From Vombatus ursinus (taxonomy: Eukaryota; Chordata; Mammalia; Diprotodontia; Vombatidae), in contig NW_020954588.1 of the NCBI RefSeq assembly GCF_900497805.2, forward strand, positions 15,367,192 to 15,431,191: a stretch of 64,000 bases of DNA, in the 5' to 3' direction. Shown one piece after another: positions 42,245 to 52,580 of this stretch; position 1 is the first letter of the stretch, and each line of letters starts with the position of its first letter. The notes beneath the pieces are model-generated. The model saw nothing but the letters and a program-made list of their open reading frames with translations. It made no database searches and was not told the origin of the DNA. The translations under genes were made by a program, and so were the position numbers.

Positions 42245-42530
42245 AGGGTTGCCATCTCACACCTCTCAGATTGGTAAGGTTGACCAAAAAGGAAAGTGAC
42301 AAATGCTAGGGAGACTGTGGGAAAAACAGGTACATTCATGCACTATTGATGGAATTGTGAACTGGTCTAATCATTCTGGAAAACAATTTGGAACTATGCC
42401 AAAAAAAGTTGTAAAATTATGCAGACCCTTCAACCCAACTATACCAATATTCTATCTATACCCCAAAGACAGAAGAAAAAGGGAAATGATCCATGGGTAC
42501 AAAAGTATTTATAAATCTATTTGTTCAGTG
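42245..42530 (+). mobile_element. L1 ORF2 C-terminal piece
   Basis: 'gtgacaaatgctagggagac', 'tgaactggtctaatcattct', 'aacaatttggaactatgcc', 'ctataccccaaagacagaag' correspond to the last part of L1 ORF2, as at 6890. It lies upstream of a more N-terminal piece. Confidence 0.8.
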
Positions 42531-43062
42531 CTATGCTAACCAAACTACCAAAGAATTATTTTATAGAGCTAGAAAAAAAATAATAACAAAATTCATCTGG
42601 AAGAACAAAAGATCAAGAATATCAAGGGAATCAATGAAAAAAAAATACATAAAGGAAGGTGGCCTAGCAGTACCAGATTTCAAATTACAAAGCAGTGAAC
42701 ATCATAACAATCTGGTTAAGATGTGGTGGATCAGTGGAATAGATTAGGTACGCAATACCCACTACAAAATAGCCGTAGTAATCTAGTGTTTGATAAGCCC
42801 AAAGACCCAGGCTTTGGGGGGCAAGAACTTACTATTTGACAAAAATAGCTGGGGAAACTGGAAAGCAGTTTGGCAGAAACTAACCATAGACTACCAAGGT
42901 AAAACAACATAAGGTCAAAATGGGAAAACAATTTAGACATAAAGGGTGATATCATAAGCCAACTAGGGGAGTGTGGAAAAATTTACCTGTCTTATCTGTG
43001 GATAAGGGAAGAATTTATGGCCAAACAAGATAGAGAGGATCATGGGAAGTAAAATGGATAGT
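42531..43062 (+). mobile_element. L1 ORF2 middle piece, out of order
   Basis: Coding text for KIITKFIWKNKRSRIS and KEGGLAVPDFKLQ, a segment that normally precedes the C-terminal piece at 42245. 'tagtgtttgataagcccaaa', 'ggaaactggaaagcagtttg' and 'atttagacataaagggtgat' continue it. Many stops follow. Confidence 0.82.
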
Positions 43063-43409
43063 TCTGATTTGTTGTTTCCAACTAGAGACCTAATCCCTTT
43101 CTCTCCTGTCTCTCTGTCTCTGATTCTGTCTCTCTGTTTTGGGCTCGTAGAACTTAATTCCCAGCCTTCCATTTCTCTGTGCCAAACAGTCACCCCTGGT
43201 TATACTGATATGCAGTTTACTACTGTAGGTTCAGTAGTATTCAAGAAAGGTAGCAGATGAATAGGCGGCACACTCAGTGATCCTGGTTATTTAATTTAAA
43301 TACCTCTTCCTCATGATTTCCTCAGCTGGGAAATAAGAATTTGGCTTTTTGGTTTTTTTTGGTTTCAGAAAATTTTGGACACATACAGAAATTAAAAAGT
43401 AGACAAACA
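43063..43409. other. Unassigned stretch
   Basis: Contains a short TCTCTG-rich piece (43098-43140). Nothing else recognised. Confidence 0.4.
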
Positions 43410-43566
43410 AGGGAAGCAAGGTGGTGCAGTGGATAGAACACCAGCCCTGGAGTTAGGAGGTCCTGAGTTCAAATCTGACCTCAGACACTTGACACTTACT
43501 AGTTGTGTGACCCTGGGCAAGTCACTTAACCCTGATTGCCTTACCAAAAAGCAAAAAAAAAAAAAA
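43410..43566 (+). mobile_element. WSINE
   Basis: Sense full copy: 'aaggtggtgcagtggataga' head, 'gaggtcctgagttcaaatct', 'gacacttgacacttactagt', TGTGTGACCCTGGGCAAGTC, A-rich tail after 'gattgccttacc'. Confidence 0.92.
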
Positions 43567-43955
43567 GTTGAGCTTGAAAAGCTGAAAACTGCTGAAAGGG
43601 GCTGGGGTTGGATTCCTCTGGGAAGTCTGTGTCTTCCCCCCGCCTTCCCCGCTCCTGCCCCAGTGAAGCTGGCCACAGACGTTGCATCTTCTCTGCCAAA
43701 CTGGAACAGCTGGGCAGCTCAGTAAAGGCCCACACTTGACTCTGGCACTTGGGGCTGCCAAAGCAGGGCTGTGGGGGAGCACGGATCTGGAAAAGTCATT
43801 AGCAACAGATGCACCCCAGCATGTGAGATGCTGCTGCTGCTGCATGAGCCTAAATCACTCCAGGAGAAGTCAATGCTGTGTCAAATCGCAACTCCTGCGG
43901 TCACACTCAAGATCAATGTAAGCTTATGCTCTCCAGGAAGAAAGGGAAGGAAGTC
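43567..43955. other. Repeat-free block, candidate regulatory DNA
   Basis: About 390 bp, GC-richer than its flanks, with CAGCTG-type E-boxes ('aacagctgggcagctcagta'), 'ctggccacagacgttgcatc' and a short CTG run ('ctgctgctgctgc'). Overlapping frames on both strands have no domain. Confidence 0.38.
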
Positions 43956-44180
43956 CAATTTGCTGAACCCTGGACAGTGGATAGGGCACCAAGCTGAGCA
44001 GGAGTCAGGAGATGAGTCTTGAAGCTGGTTTGGTTACTAGGGAGTTGTGTGGCTCTGGCCAAGTCCGTTATGGCCTGGGACCCTGTTTTCCTTATCCCTA
44101 AAAGGGCAGGCGGGGGGAAGGTATTGAACTCAATGACCTCTACAATCCTATCCAGTTCAAACATTCTACAAGGGTCTATC
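43956..44180 (+). mobile_element. THER2-like SINE
   Basis: 'acagtggatagggcaccaag', 'gttgtgtggctctggccaag', 'ttttccttatccctaaaagg', 'caatgacctctacaatccta'. Confidence 0.68.
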
Positions 44181-44354
44181 ATTCTATCTTTGCAGCAAAA
44201 GCTCCGGCTACATCATATCTTGGCTTTTCCCTTACATACCTGCAAATATCTATGCATTTTAAAGAACAAAAAATTGACATTCTATTGATGGGAGGAGCTA
44301 TTCTTAAGAACTGTGCCTCTTCTGTTTTTCTAAAGCAGTAGCTGCACTAATCAG

Positions 44355-44412
44355 TGAACCAAGCAACAAGCATTTATTAAATGCCTTTTATATGCCAGGT
44401 ACTGTGGCGACC
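44355..44412 (-). mobile_element. L2 3' tail
   Basis: 'acaagcatttattaaatgcc', 'atatgccaggtactgtggcg'. Confidence 0.6.
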
Positions 44413-44425
44413 CAGATAGTAACTT

Positions 44426-44578
44426 TTTTAAAAAAAAATTTATTTTTTTTGGAGGCAATCAGGGTTAAATGACTTGCCCAGGGTCGCACAGTTGGTAACT
44501 GTCTGGGGTCGGATTTGAACTCAGGTCCTCCTGACTTCAGGGCCAGTATTCCCTCTGCTGCACCACCTAGCTGCCCCT
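44426..44578 (-). mobile_element. WSINE with near-exact duplication
   Basis: Antisense full copy ('ggaggcaatcagggttaaat' to 'ctgcaccacctagctgcccc'). CAGATAGTAACTT (44413-44425) and CAGATATTAACTT (44579-44591) differ at one position. Confidence 0.9.
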
Positions 44579-44591
44579 CAGATATTAACTT

Positions 44592-44700
44592 CTCAAAAAC
44601 AAATTTGTTTTGATAGATTCTGTTTTTACATCACCTCAATTTCCTCCTTCCCCCTCCCAGAAAGCCATCCTACCTTACAAAGACTTTCCAGTTATTAAAT
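44592..44700 (-). mobile_element. Old L1 3' UTR fragment, antisense
   Basis: 'ctgtttttacatcacctcaa', 'ccccctcccagaaagccatc', then 'cttacaaagac'; reverse of the 9306-type tail. Confidence 0.6.
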
Positions 44701-45032
44701 TTTAATTGGATGGGCTTGTTATTTGTGTTGTTAGGTAAATAGGGAAACAGGGTAGAGTTTTCATATGGGCTCCCTGGTTCTGTCACACACAGTGATGACT
44801 TCTGCAAAGTCATGCCTATGCCTTTTATGCATGCCTATCACTAATGATGCACAATGTGTTAAATAATGGATAATTCTCTTAAACTAACTGCATTCAAATG
44901 TATTCCAATGACCAGCATGGGAAGTTAGTGATGGGGAAGGACAACTTTCAGGCCAAACTTCTGTATTTAGCTGTGATTACCTTTCCCCACTGAGTCCCTT
45001 TGAGAAGAATGGTTCATTTTTCTATGGTATAT
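44701..45032. other. Unassigned stretch
   Basis: No repeat or gene signal recognised. Confidence 0.4.
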
Positions 45033-45041
45033 CAAGGTATA

Positions 45042-45284
45042 AGGTCAGTTAGATGGCACTATGATTAGATAGGTCTGAAGTTAGGAAGACCTGAGTTCAA
45101 ATCCAGTCTCCAACACTTACAAGCTGCATGACCCTGGGCAAGTCACTTAACCCTGTATGCCTCAGTTTTCTCATCTGTAAAATGAGCTGGAGGGAAAAAA
45201 TGACAAACTACTCTAGTATCTTTGCCAAGAAAACCCCAAATGGGGTCATGAAGATTTGGACATGCCTGAAACAACTGAACAAAC
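45042..45284 (+). mobile_element. MAR1-type SINE with 9-bp duplication
   Basis: Sense copy, 'gacctgagttcaaatccagt', 'gcatgaccctgggcaagtca', 'tttgccaagaaaaccccaaa', 'gacatgcctgaaacaactga'. CAAGGTATA at 45033-45041 and 45285-45293. Confidence 0.88.
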
Positions 45285-45339
45285 CAAGGTATACATATCT
45301 TAACTCAGAGCTTCTCTCGCTCGGCCACCAAGAGGTGAA

Positions 45340-45845
45340 AGACCAAAAGAAGGGCCCCATTTGCACCACAATATTCATAGCAACATTTTTTATGGCATCA
45401 AAGAACCAAGAATAAAGCAGGGTCCCATCAATTTGGAGAAGGCTAAGTAAGTTGTGGTTCATAAATGTAATAGACTGTTATTGTACTTTTAGAAATGATG
45501 AATATGAAGAATTCGTAGAAACATTGGGGGATTTGTATGAAAAGGCACAGAGTGAAATAAACAGAACTAGAAAAGCAATATTCATGAAAACTACAACAAT
45601 GTAAATGAAAAGAACAGTAAGATGAAATGCAATGCTAGAATTATATGGCCAGGCTTGGCTCTGGAGATTCATGTTCCCCCTTCTCTTCATTGCCTAGGGG
45701 AAGAACAGTGATGAGGGACAGACCAACGGACACAGTTGGTTTTGATGAGCTATTTTTTTTCTCTTCAAATCTTTGTTATGAGGGATGACTAGTAGGATAT
45801 GAGAATGGGAAAGAGATAGATTCAGGAATGTATCCATTTATACAA
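45340..45845 (+). mobile_element. Old L1 3' end
   Basis: 'caccacaatattcatagcaa', 'tgtggttcataaatgtaata', 'ggatttgtatgaaaaggcac', 'acaacaatgtaaatgaaaag', then 3' UTR 'ttgttatgagggatgactag'. Strongly diverged from the younger L1s. Confidence 0.75.
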
Positions 45846-46229
45846 AGACTTACAAATCTCCTTGCCGACTGTCACCTTCTCAGGGTGGTATTGCCCCTGT
45901 ATTTTATTGGGGAAAAACCCAGAAATGCAGCTAGAGTGATAAAACTAGAGTGACCTGTGGTTTCACCAGAGTAGGGAATTCCAATTAAGAAAACCCTCTA
46001 ACAGTGTACCTTGGGAAGTGTTCTAAAACTTTGTGCCAGGAAATAACAACTGAAAATATGCACTCCAATAGCAGAATAAAAACTTGTAGAGAAACTCATT
46101 CTCCCTTCCGTGAGCTGGATTTGTCTAATTACTTCCTGTATTATTTTCAAGTCATGGATCACAAAACCTATTTGAGGGCATATTTCATGCTGCATGCCCT
46201 GGGTGCATTTAGTGCTGCTTGCCCTGGAC
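45846..46229. other. Unique stretch
   Basis: About 380 bp with no repeats; possible conserved non-coding text at 46040-46220. Frames of 78-79 codons on both strands overlap and have no domain. Confidence 0.4.
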
Positions 46230-46385
46230 ACCATAATTGCTAGTTATGACTCTCAAAGACACAGAGGTACAATGAGTTTAAGTGACTTGCACAGAACCAC
46301 AAAGTAAGGGTTCGCACTGGAAACAAACCCCTGAGTCTTCTGATTCTAAATCCAGCATTCTTTCCACTAAACTAGGCTGCTATTC
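46230..46385 (-). mobile_element. MIR
   Basis: 'gagtttaagtgacttgcaca', 'gtcttctgattctaaatcca', 'gcattctttccactaaacta'. Confidence 0.74.
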
Positions 46386-46549
46386 TTTAATTGATGTTTA
46401 CACGGTCATGTACAAAATGTGAAGATGGTCTCATGATAGCCATAGTCTCCATTTAGATACTAAATGTGGAATTATGCCTGCTGAAAATATTCTTAATGTA
46501 TATTTTCATGGTAAATTCTTAACATTCTTTCCATATTTCTTTTCCTCAG

Positions 46550-46690
46550 CTATTCCCTTCACTCCACTGTGGTTAAGGATGGAACTCAGGAATGGGCAAT
46601 GTGCAGAGACCCAAGACAACATGGCTTGCTTATGGTCAGGAAACAAGAATAAATGTTCAATTGCATCAGGGCTGGCCTGTGGAATGATTG
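46550..46690 (+). other. Candidate orphan coding exon, 141 bp
   Basis: A strong acceptor (polypyrimidine TTTCTTTTCCTCAG ending at 46549, with a TTCTTAAC branch-like site about 28 bases upstream) and a strong donor (ATTG then GTAAGA at 46691) bracket 141 bp. One frame is open and gives a phase 1-1 exon of 46 whole codons. The peptide has four cysteines in regular spacing, C17-x8-C26-x8-C35-x7-C43, and a CLWSGNKNKC stretch; this would suit an extracellular module. The other two frames have stops. The open frame extends into both flanks (46474-46761), which weakens the case. I do not recognise the protein, and no partner exon was found. It could be a true exon of a gene spanning the window, or chance. 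Confidence 0.28.
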
Positions 46691-47039
46691 GTAAGATTGA
46701 GTCTGGTTTAGAAAACTTCTCTAGCAGTTGGTATGACTCTTTCTTCCTCTCTTATTTCTAGTTGTTTATAGTGTTGGCATGATAAAAGGAATAACCATAA
46801 TAATTTAAAACGTGCTACAGGATCAAGGAAAAATAATGAAGGGAGTGAGGGACACTGAAGGCATTCTGTGTAATCTGCACAATGGGGTAACGTAGTGTTT
46901 CACAAATATCGATTGGGCTTCTGATTCTTGGGAAACCACTGAATTTTTACAAGGGAGCCTCAAATTCATGAGAACCAATCAGAGTAATGTGGATGTTTAT
47001 TGAGCCAAAAAGCTTTCTGCAGACTGAATAAATAACATT
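46691..47039. other. Unique stretch
   Basis: No repeat recognised. If 46550-46690 is an exon this would be intron. Confidence 0.4.
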
Positions 47040-47570
47040 TCAGAATCACAGAATTTTTGAGTTAGAAAGAACTTTAAATAATCCAGTTCATCCAGAAAAA
47101 GGATTCCCTCTACTACAAATTTGACAAGTCGTCATAGCACCTTTGTTTGCAGATCTTAGAGTAAGGGAAAGTCCATTACCTCCCAAGGTATCCTACTCTG
47201 ATTTTGGAAACTAATTATCAGGAAGTTTTTCCTTCTATCTGGATGTGGGAATCAGTCTTTCTGCAACCTCTACCCCTTGTCCCTAGTTGTTTCCTGGGGC
47301 TAAAGAGAACAGATCTAGTCTTTCTTCCTAATGGCAACCCTTACAATACTTGAAGACAGTTATTGAATGGCCCCCATATCTTCTCTTTTCCAGGTTAAGC
47401 ATCTGAAGTTCCTTTAACTGATCTTCATATAGCATGGCCCTGAAGCCTTTTCACGTCCTATCTGCTCTTCTCTGGATGCCCTCCAGCTTATCAGTGTCCT
47501 CTCTAAAACATGGTGCCCAGAACTGAATGCAATACTCGGTCTCACATAGGACATTTTTCAGATGTTACAT
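47040..47570 (-). mobile_element. L3/CR1-type LINE fragment, about 530 bp
   Basis: Antisense order: 'agaatcacagaatttttgag', 'aggaagtttttccttctatc', 'cttgaagacagttattgaat', 'aactgatcttcatatagcat', 'tggatgccctccagcttatc', 'tggtgcccagaactgaatgc'. Longest L3 copy in the window. Confidence 0.85.
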
Positions 47571-47700
47571 GGATGCCATCGCAATGGGTAAAACGTGAAT
47601 TCATTCAAAATGTTACTGAATTCACAATAGCTATTTGTCAGTAGGTATTTTCTCTGTCAGTAAATATTAATGCAGTAACTAGTGTCATGTATAGGTCCTT

Positions 47701-47961
47701 AGGGCAGCTAGGTAGTGCCGTAGTGGATAGAGTACCAGCCTGGAGTCAGGAATCTCTGAATTCCAATCTGGCCTCAGATACTTACTAGCCGTGTGACCTT
47801 GGGTAAATCACTTAGCCTCTATTTACCTAAGTTACTCATCTGTAAAACGGGGACACACTGGAGAAGGAAATGGCAAACTACTCCAATATCTTGACCAAGA
47901 AAACCCCACGGACTGTTAAGAAGTCAGATATAACCAAAAGACTAAATAACAACAACAACAA
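47701..47961 (+). mobile_element. MAR1-type SINE with 10-bp duplication
   Basis: 'gggcagctaggtagtgccgt' head to an 'aacaacaacaaca' tail. ATAGGTCCTT at 47691-47700 and 47962-47971. Confidence 0.92.
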
Positions 47962-48030
47962 ATAGGTCCTTGATATCTTGGTTTTTTATGTTGAAAAAGC
48001 ATTTCTCAGTCTCAAAAAGTTTTAGAACCA

Positions 48031-48209
48031 ATTCTTACTTACAACATCACTAATGTGAAAATATGTTTAATAGGAATGTATATGTATAGCCTATATCAGA
48101 TTGTGTGGGAGGGATGTGGGGAGGGAAGGGGAGAAAAATTTAAAACTCAAAAGCTTATGGAAGTGATTGTTGAGAAATCAAAATAAATTAATTTAAAAAA
48201 GAAAAAAGA
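48031..48209 (+). mobile_element. L1 3' UTR stub with 17-bp duplication
   Basis: Only the last 180 bp of an L1: 'acaacatcactaatgtgaaa' to 'gattgttgagaaatcaaaat' and an A-rich tail. AAAAAGTTTTAGAACCA at 48014-48030 and 48210-48226. Same subfamily as the younger nested L1 at 39851. Confidence 0.93.
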
Positions 48210-48227
48210 AAAAAGTTTTAGAACCAC

Positions 48228-48465
48228 TGGAGTAATTGGAAAGAGAGCTGATTTAGGAGTCTTCAGATGACTGGGTTCAAATCCTGCCTATGGCACTTAT
48301 TAATCTGGTGACCTTAGACAAGTCATTTCCTCCCTTTGAGACTCAGTTTCCTCATCTAAATGGGAATAATCATTCTTGCACTACCAACCACACACAAGGT
48401 AGTAGGAAGGAAGGCACTAACCTAAAAGCCCTAAAGGAATGTGAGTTGCTATTATCATCTGTAAA
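48228..48465 (+). mobile_element. MIR/THER SINE
   Basis: 'gactgggttcaaatcctgcc', 'ctggtgaccttagacaagtc', 'actcagtttcctcatctaaa', tail to 'gtgagttgctattatcatct'. Confidence 0.78.
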
Positions 48466-49944
48466 TAATGAAATCGAAGGGACCTGCCAGCTCTTAAGCC
48501 TATGAGCCAAGCACTAAGTCACCCAAACCAATGAAATATCCCCTGCTCCAGATAATGGAATTTTAGGCAGCCAATAAAAACATCTGATACCACCAAACAA
48601 CCAAGACCACTTACTGCAGTGTCACATATGTGACCTACATAAAAAGCAGTCAACTAACACCATTATAAAACCCTAATTTTATGTTGAGTTTTCCTGTTAG
48701 GACCTCAGTTTCGACAGAACAACCTCCCTATTTACAGGGGGAGTTTCTGTGTTAATTGGTGTCTGCAGTCATCTAGCAAAAGGACTTTAGGAACAATTTT
48801 ACATATGTTCATGCTACTTGGGGGGCAAAAGCCAAGCATACATAGTCAAATTCCTTTGTATCTTAGGGGTCTTTTAACTTGCATTAAATGGGTGATCAGA
48901 TGCAAAGCATCTGTCTGTATAAACCACTAATAAAGTATGTGTAAATCATTTGGACTGATCCCAGATGGAGAAGTCAATGGATTTTTTTTTTAATTGAAGC
49001 TTCCAGATTCCTAGCTGACATTCTGGTCAACCTCCTTTAAAATTCAGGCAGCAGAGGACTACTCAGTATTATTGATCATTGATATCCTTTGAGCTGAGAG
49101 GTGGAAGAAGAAGAGGAAATGTGTCATTTATCAAACTCCATCTCATCACTCCCCTGATGCAACAGCCAGTCTCTTTCCAAGCCAAAAGCCTAGTTTCACG
49201 ATGTTGTCCAACATGTCATAGTCTTACTCTATGGAAGCATTTTATGGAAATCAGATGGGAGATAGCAATCGTTGAAAATAAATTGTATCAAGGTTTAGAG
49301 GAAAAAAACCCCACCAACCCAAACAGCTGTGGCATTGATCTGCAGAATGCGTAATGCTGTTGGTATGCTTGACCTGGCCAAGATATTAGGAAAAAAAAAA
49401 GCTATTTAAAGGAATGTCATCAAGTGTTTCAGTCACAAGCTCAAGCAGATCTAAAATTTGTTATAATGCCTTAATGCCCCCGGCATTATTGTTTCACCTT
49501 TATGAGCCTAAATCAAGAGAGAACTTTTACACAGTGTTTTACTGTACTACAGTTTAGATGTTGATTATACTTTAAACATTTGCATTTCTCCAACACTGCT
49601 GACCCACAGGCACTCCCAGATGCTCTGCCATATGTTACTGGCTTGCTGTGTGCACTCTGCTAGTGAAAATTGTGGCATTTGGAAATGATTCCTTGGATAT
49701 CTGGAATTCTTCAGAGAAATTCCGAGTAGTCCAGAGGCCTCTGGTAACATGGGAAGGGAAAACCATTTTCTGGATGGTCCTTTTAAATGATAGGTCAAGG
49801 AGAGGTCATAGTTTAATCATGGAATTGAGTATGATTTCTTGTCATCTTCTTTTCACTTCCCTCACTCTGTCCTAAACCCAAATAAAAATTGTTTAAGAAG
49901 GGTCTTCAGCCTCAAGTTCTTAGAGGGGTTTCAGGTCCTCACTT
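48466..49944. other. 1.5-kb block without recognised repeats
   Basis: 48640-48950 and 49380-49700 read like conserved non-coding DNA ('aaccctaattttatgttgag'; 'aatgcccccggcattattgt', 'actgtactacagtttagatg'). Longest frame 91 codons (49079-49354), no domain. No splice or promoter evidence strong enough to call a gene. Confidence 0.4.
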
Positions 49945-50105
49945 CTAAGGTACAGAGTCAGAAGGGATCACAGAGGTTATTTGATTCAGCTGCTTCATTT
50001 TACAAAGGAGGAAACTGAGGCCCAGAGAGATGGAGTGGCTTTGCCCAAAATCACGCAGATATCAGGTGGCAGAACTGCGGTCTGACTTTGAATCCAATGA
50101 TCCTC
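49945..50105 (-). mobile_element. MIR
   Basis: 'cattttacaaaggaggaaac', 'tgaggcccagagagatggag', 'gaactgcggtctgactttga'. Confidence 0.7.
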
Positions 50106-50113
50106 CCCAACCC

Positions 50114-50302
50114 CAGGGGCTCTTTACCTTTTTTGTGTCTTGGACACCTTTGCCATTCTGTTGAAGTCTGTGGACCTCTTCTTAGAACAATGTTTGCAAA
50201 TGCATAAAATGAAACACATAGGATTACAAAGAAAGTCAATTATTTTGAAATAAAATTGTCAAAGAAAAAAAAGTTCACAGACCCCAACTTAGGAACCCTT
50301 GA
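50114..50302 (+). mobile_element. hAT-like MITE, copy 4
   Basis: 'caggggctctttaccttttt', 'ggacacctttgccattctgt', 'acacataggattacaaagaa', end 'cttaggaacccttgag'. Confidence 0.7.
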
Positions 50303-51496
50303 GCTTGAGCAAAGACCAAATGTTTGCCCTTTTGGTCTTAATTCCAACTTGCTATTCTTTTGTCCTCAATTGTGTTCCTGATAAGGCGAGAGTGTGCCAA
50401 AGCGCTCCGTCCCTTTTTATTTTCTAGCTCTGGGTACTGCTGCTACTGTTGCGGTGTCTCTGGATGTGCTGATTGTCCTAAAGCTGGCTTAATTGTTTCT
50501 GCTTTCCAATATCATGCCCAGGATCTCCCTCAAATGTATCCTCTTCCAGAAAGCTATCCTAGGTCACTCTGTGAGTCAATATCAACTCAGAACCATAATT
50601 CACAAGCCCCTGCCAATTTATTTTCCTTTTTTTCATATTTTTATGGCTTTTTATACCAATCTATTTACATTTACAAGGCCAATAATACAATACTTTAGTT
50701 TTAGGCAAAAGAATTAATCAAATAGCAGAGCATAATAGGTGATTAAAAAAATATTCCTACATAAGTACAGGAATTCAGTTTCTCCAGTTACCATAGCGTG
50801 TGTGGGGGAGGGAAGCACGTGCAGGAATCATATATAACCAGAGAACATGCATGATAAGGAACACACATGGCCAGGAATATGTGTGACTGGAACAGCTCAC
50901 ACCTCTGACATTGAAGAGTTGCTGAAATCTTCTGGAGATGTCACAGTGCTAGCCTCTTAGGTATGTTTTCTGAGCAGCTATTGCTCTCTGTTGCCATTTC
51001 CTGATCAGAGGGTGTGATGCCTCTTTTCTTTTTCTGCTACTGCTCTTTGCAGCTACCAGAGAGACTTAATTTTCAATGTGGCGTCTTCCCAATGGCAGGA
51101 GGCTCAGTCAGCCCTTTAGTTTGATAGCTATAGGGCTACCAATATCTATTGTGTGATGCAAACCCCAGCCAGCCACACCTAGTTAGCTAGCCAGAAATAC
51201 CGTTAGGCTTTCTAAAGTCTACCTTTTGAACTCCTTTTCTATTGCTACCAGCCAAGACCCTTTGGGATAAGTTATTATCTAATTTATGGACTAAAATTCC
51301 TTTTAACACCTATCATATTCTTCACTTATCCTGATGAATCTATTTAGCAAAGTTGCAAAGATTCTGGGAGGAGTTACATGAAGAGATTCCTTTCAACCCC
51401 CAAGTTGCTCCTGATTACTGTGCAAATCAATTCAGGAGCAAGACAAAAAAGGGCCAGGTGGAACTGATGACCCTTGCTTTACTTCCTACCAACAAT
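50303..51496. other. Long unassigned block
   Basis: 1.2 kb without SINE or LINE landmarks. 50580-51350 has a texture that could be a decayed LTR-type element, but no terminal repeats were found, so I do not name one. A 112-codon frame (50360-50698) lacks a domain. Confidence 0.35.
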
Positions 51497-51513
51497 CAAA
51501 ATATCTACTATCT

Positions 51514-51661
51514 GGGGCCGCTAGGTGGCACAGTGGATAGAGCACCAGCCCTGAAGTCAGGAGGACCTGAGTTCAAATCCGGTTTCAGAGCAGACATTTG
51601 ACACTTACTGTCTGTGTGACCCTAGGCAAGTCACTTAACCCCAATTGCCTAACAACGAAAA
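51514..51661 (+). mobile_element. WSINE with 17-bp duplication
   Basis: Sense copy, 'gggccgctaggtggcacagt' head, 'cctgagttcaaatccggttt', 'tgtgtgaccctaggcaagtc', tail 'caattgcctaacaacg'. CAAAATATCTACTATCT at 51497-51513 and 51662-51678. Confidence 0.94.
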
Positions 51662-51719
51662 CAAAATATCTACTATCTACATTAAAATCACATATAGTAA
51701 GTAAATAATTATTGAAAAA

Positions 51720-51788
51720 GCACTATGGGAGAATGGAAAGGGAATGGGATTGGAAGTCAGGAGACCTAATTCTGAGTCCCATATACAC
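51720..51788 (+). mobile_element. THER head fragment
   Basis: 'gcactatgggagaatggaaa', 'ggaagtcaggagacctaatt'. Cut off by the MAR1 that follows. Confidence 0.5.
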
Positions 51789-52046
51789 TTTGTGGTTCAG
51801 TGGTTTTACAGTTGTGTCTGACTCTTCCTGACCCCATTTAGAGTTTTCTTGGCAAAGATACTGACTGGAGTGGTTTGCTATTTCCTTCTCCAGCTCATTT
51901 TTTGGATGAGGAAACTGAGGCAAACAAGGTTAAGTGACTTGCCCAGGGTCACACAGCTAGTAAGTGTCTGAGGCCAGATTTGAACTCAGGAAGATGAATC
52001 TCCCTGACTTCAGGCCCAGCACTCTATTCACTGTGCCACCTAGCTG
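51789..52046 (-). mobile_element. MAR1-type SINE
   Basis: Antisense full copy: 'tgactcttcctgaccccatt', 'cttggcaaagatactgactg', 'cccagggtcacacagctagt', 'ctgtgccacctagctgtg'. Confidence 0.9.
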
Positions 52047-52200
52047 TGTATATGTGTGTATGTAGATAGGTATATACACATATTTTCTATAGGTGTGTAT
52101 GTAAATTTGTAGATGTGCATATATATTTCATATATGTATATATGTATATCTATTCACATGCATATATAAATATATATCTATAATAAGATATTTAGTTTAA
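52047..52200. repeat. TATG/TATA-rich simple repeat
   Basis: TATGTGTATG and ATATATGTATAT words directly after the SINE head. Confidence 0.8.
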
Positions 52201-52394
52201 TAAATGCTAGTGAAGCAAGCTGAATTGAATTGTGTCATATCATACATGGGTGACCAAGGGAGAGAAGAATTTAAAGGTCAGGGGAGCCACCTTAGGACCC
52301 TTGAAATATGCCAAATAGGCTGATAGCCACCCATTCTGCTTCTCTAGAAACCTGAGTCATTCTTCCATCTCTATATTGAGACTTAGCTTCATAG

Positions 52395-52580
52395 TGTGCA
52401 GGTTGGTATAATGGAAAGGACACTGAGTTTGACATCAGAAAGCCTAGGTTGGAAGCCTGGCTCTGCTACTTAAAACCTGTGTGACCTTGAACAAGTCACT
52501 TTACACTTCTGCATCTCAGTTTACCCATCTGTAAAATGAGAACATTGGACTAGTTGATATATGTCTTTCTTTGTAACGTC
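52395..52580 (+). mobile_element. THER2-like SINE
   Basis: 'gaaggcc'-type tail lost, but 'taatggaaaggacactgagt', 'cctgtgtgaccttgaacaag', 'tcagtttacccatctgtaaa' and 'acattggactagttgatata' are in order. Confidence 0.74.
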
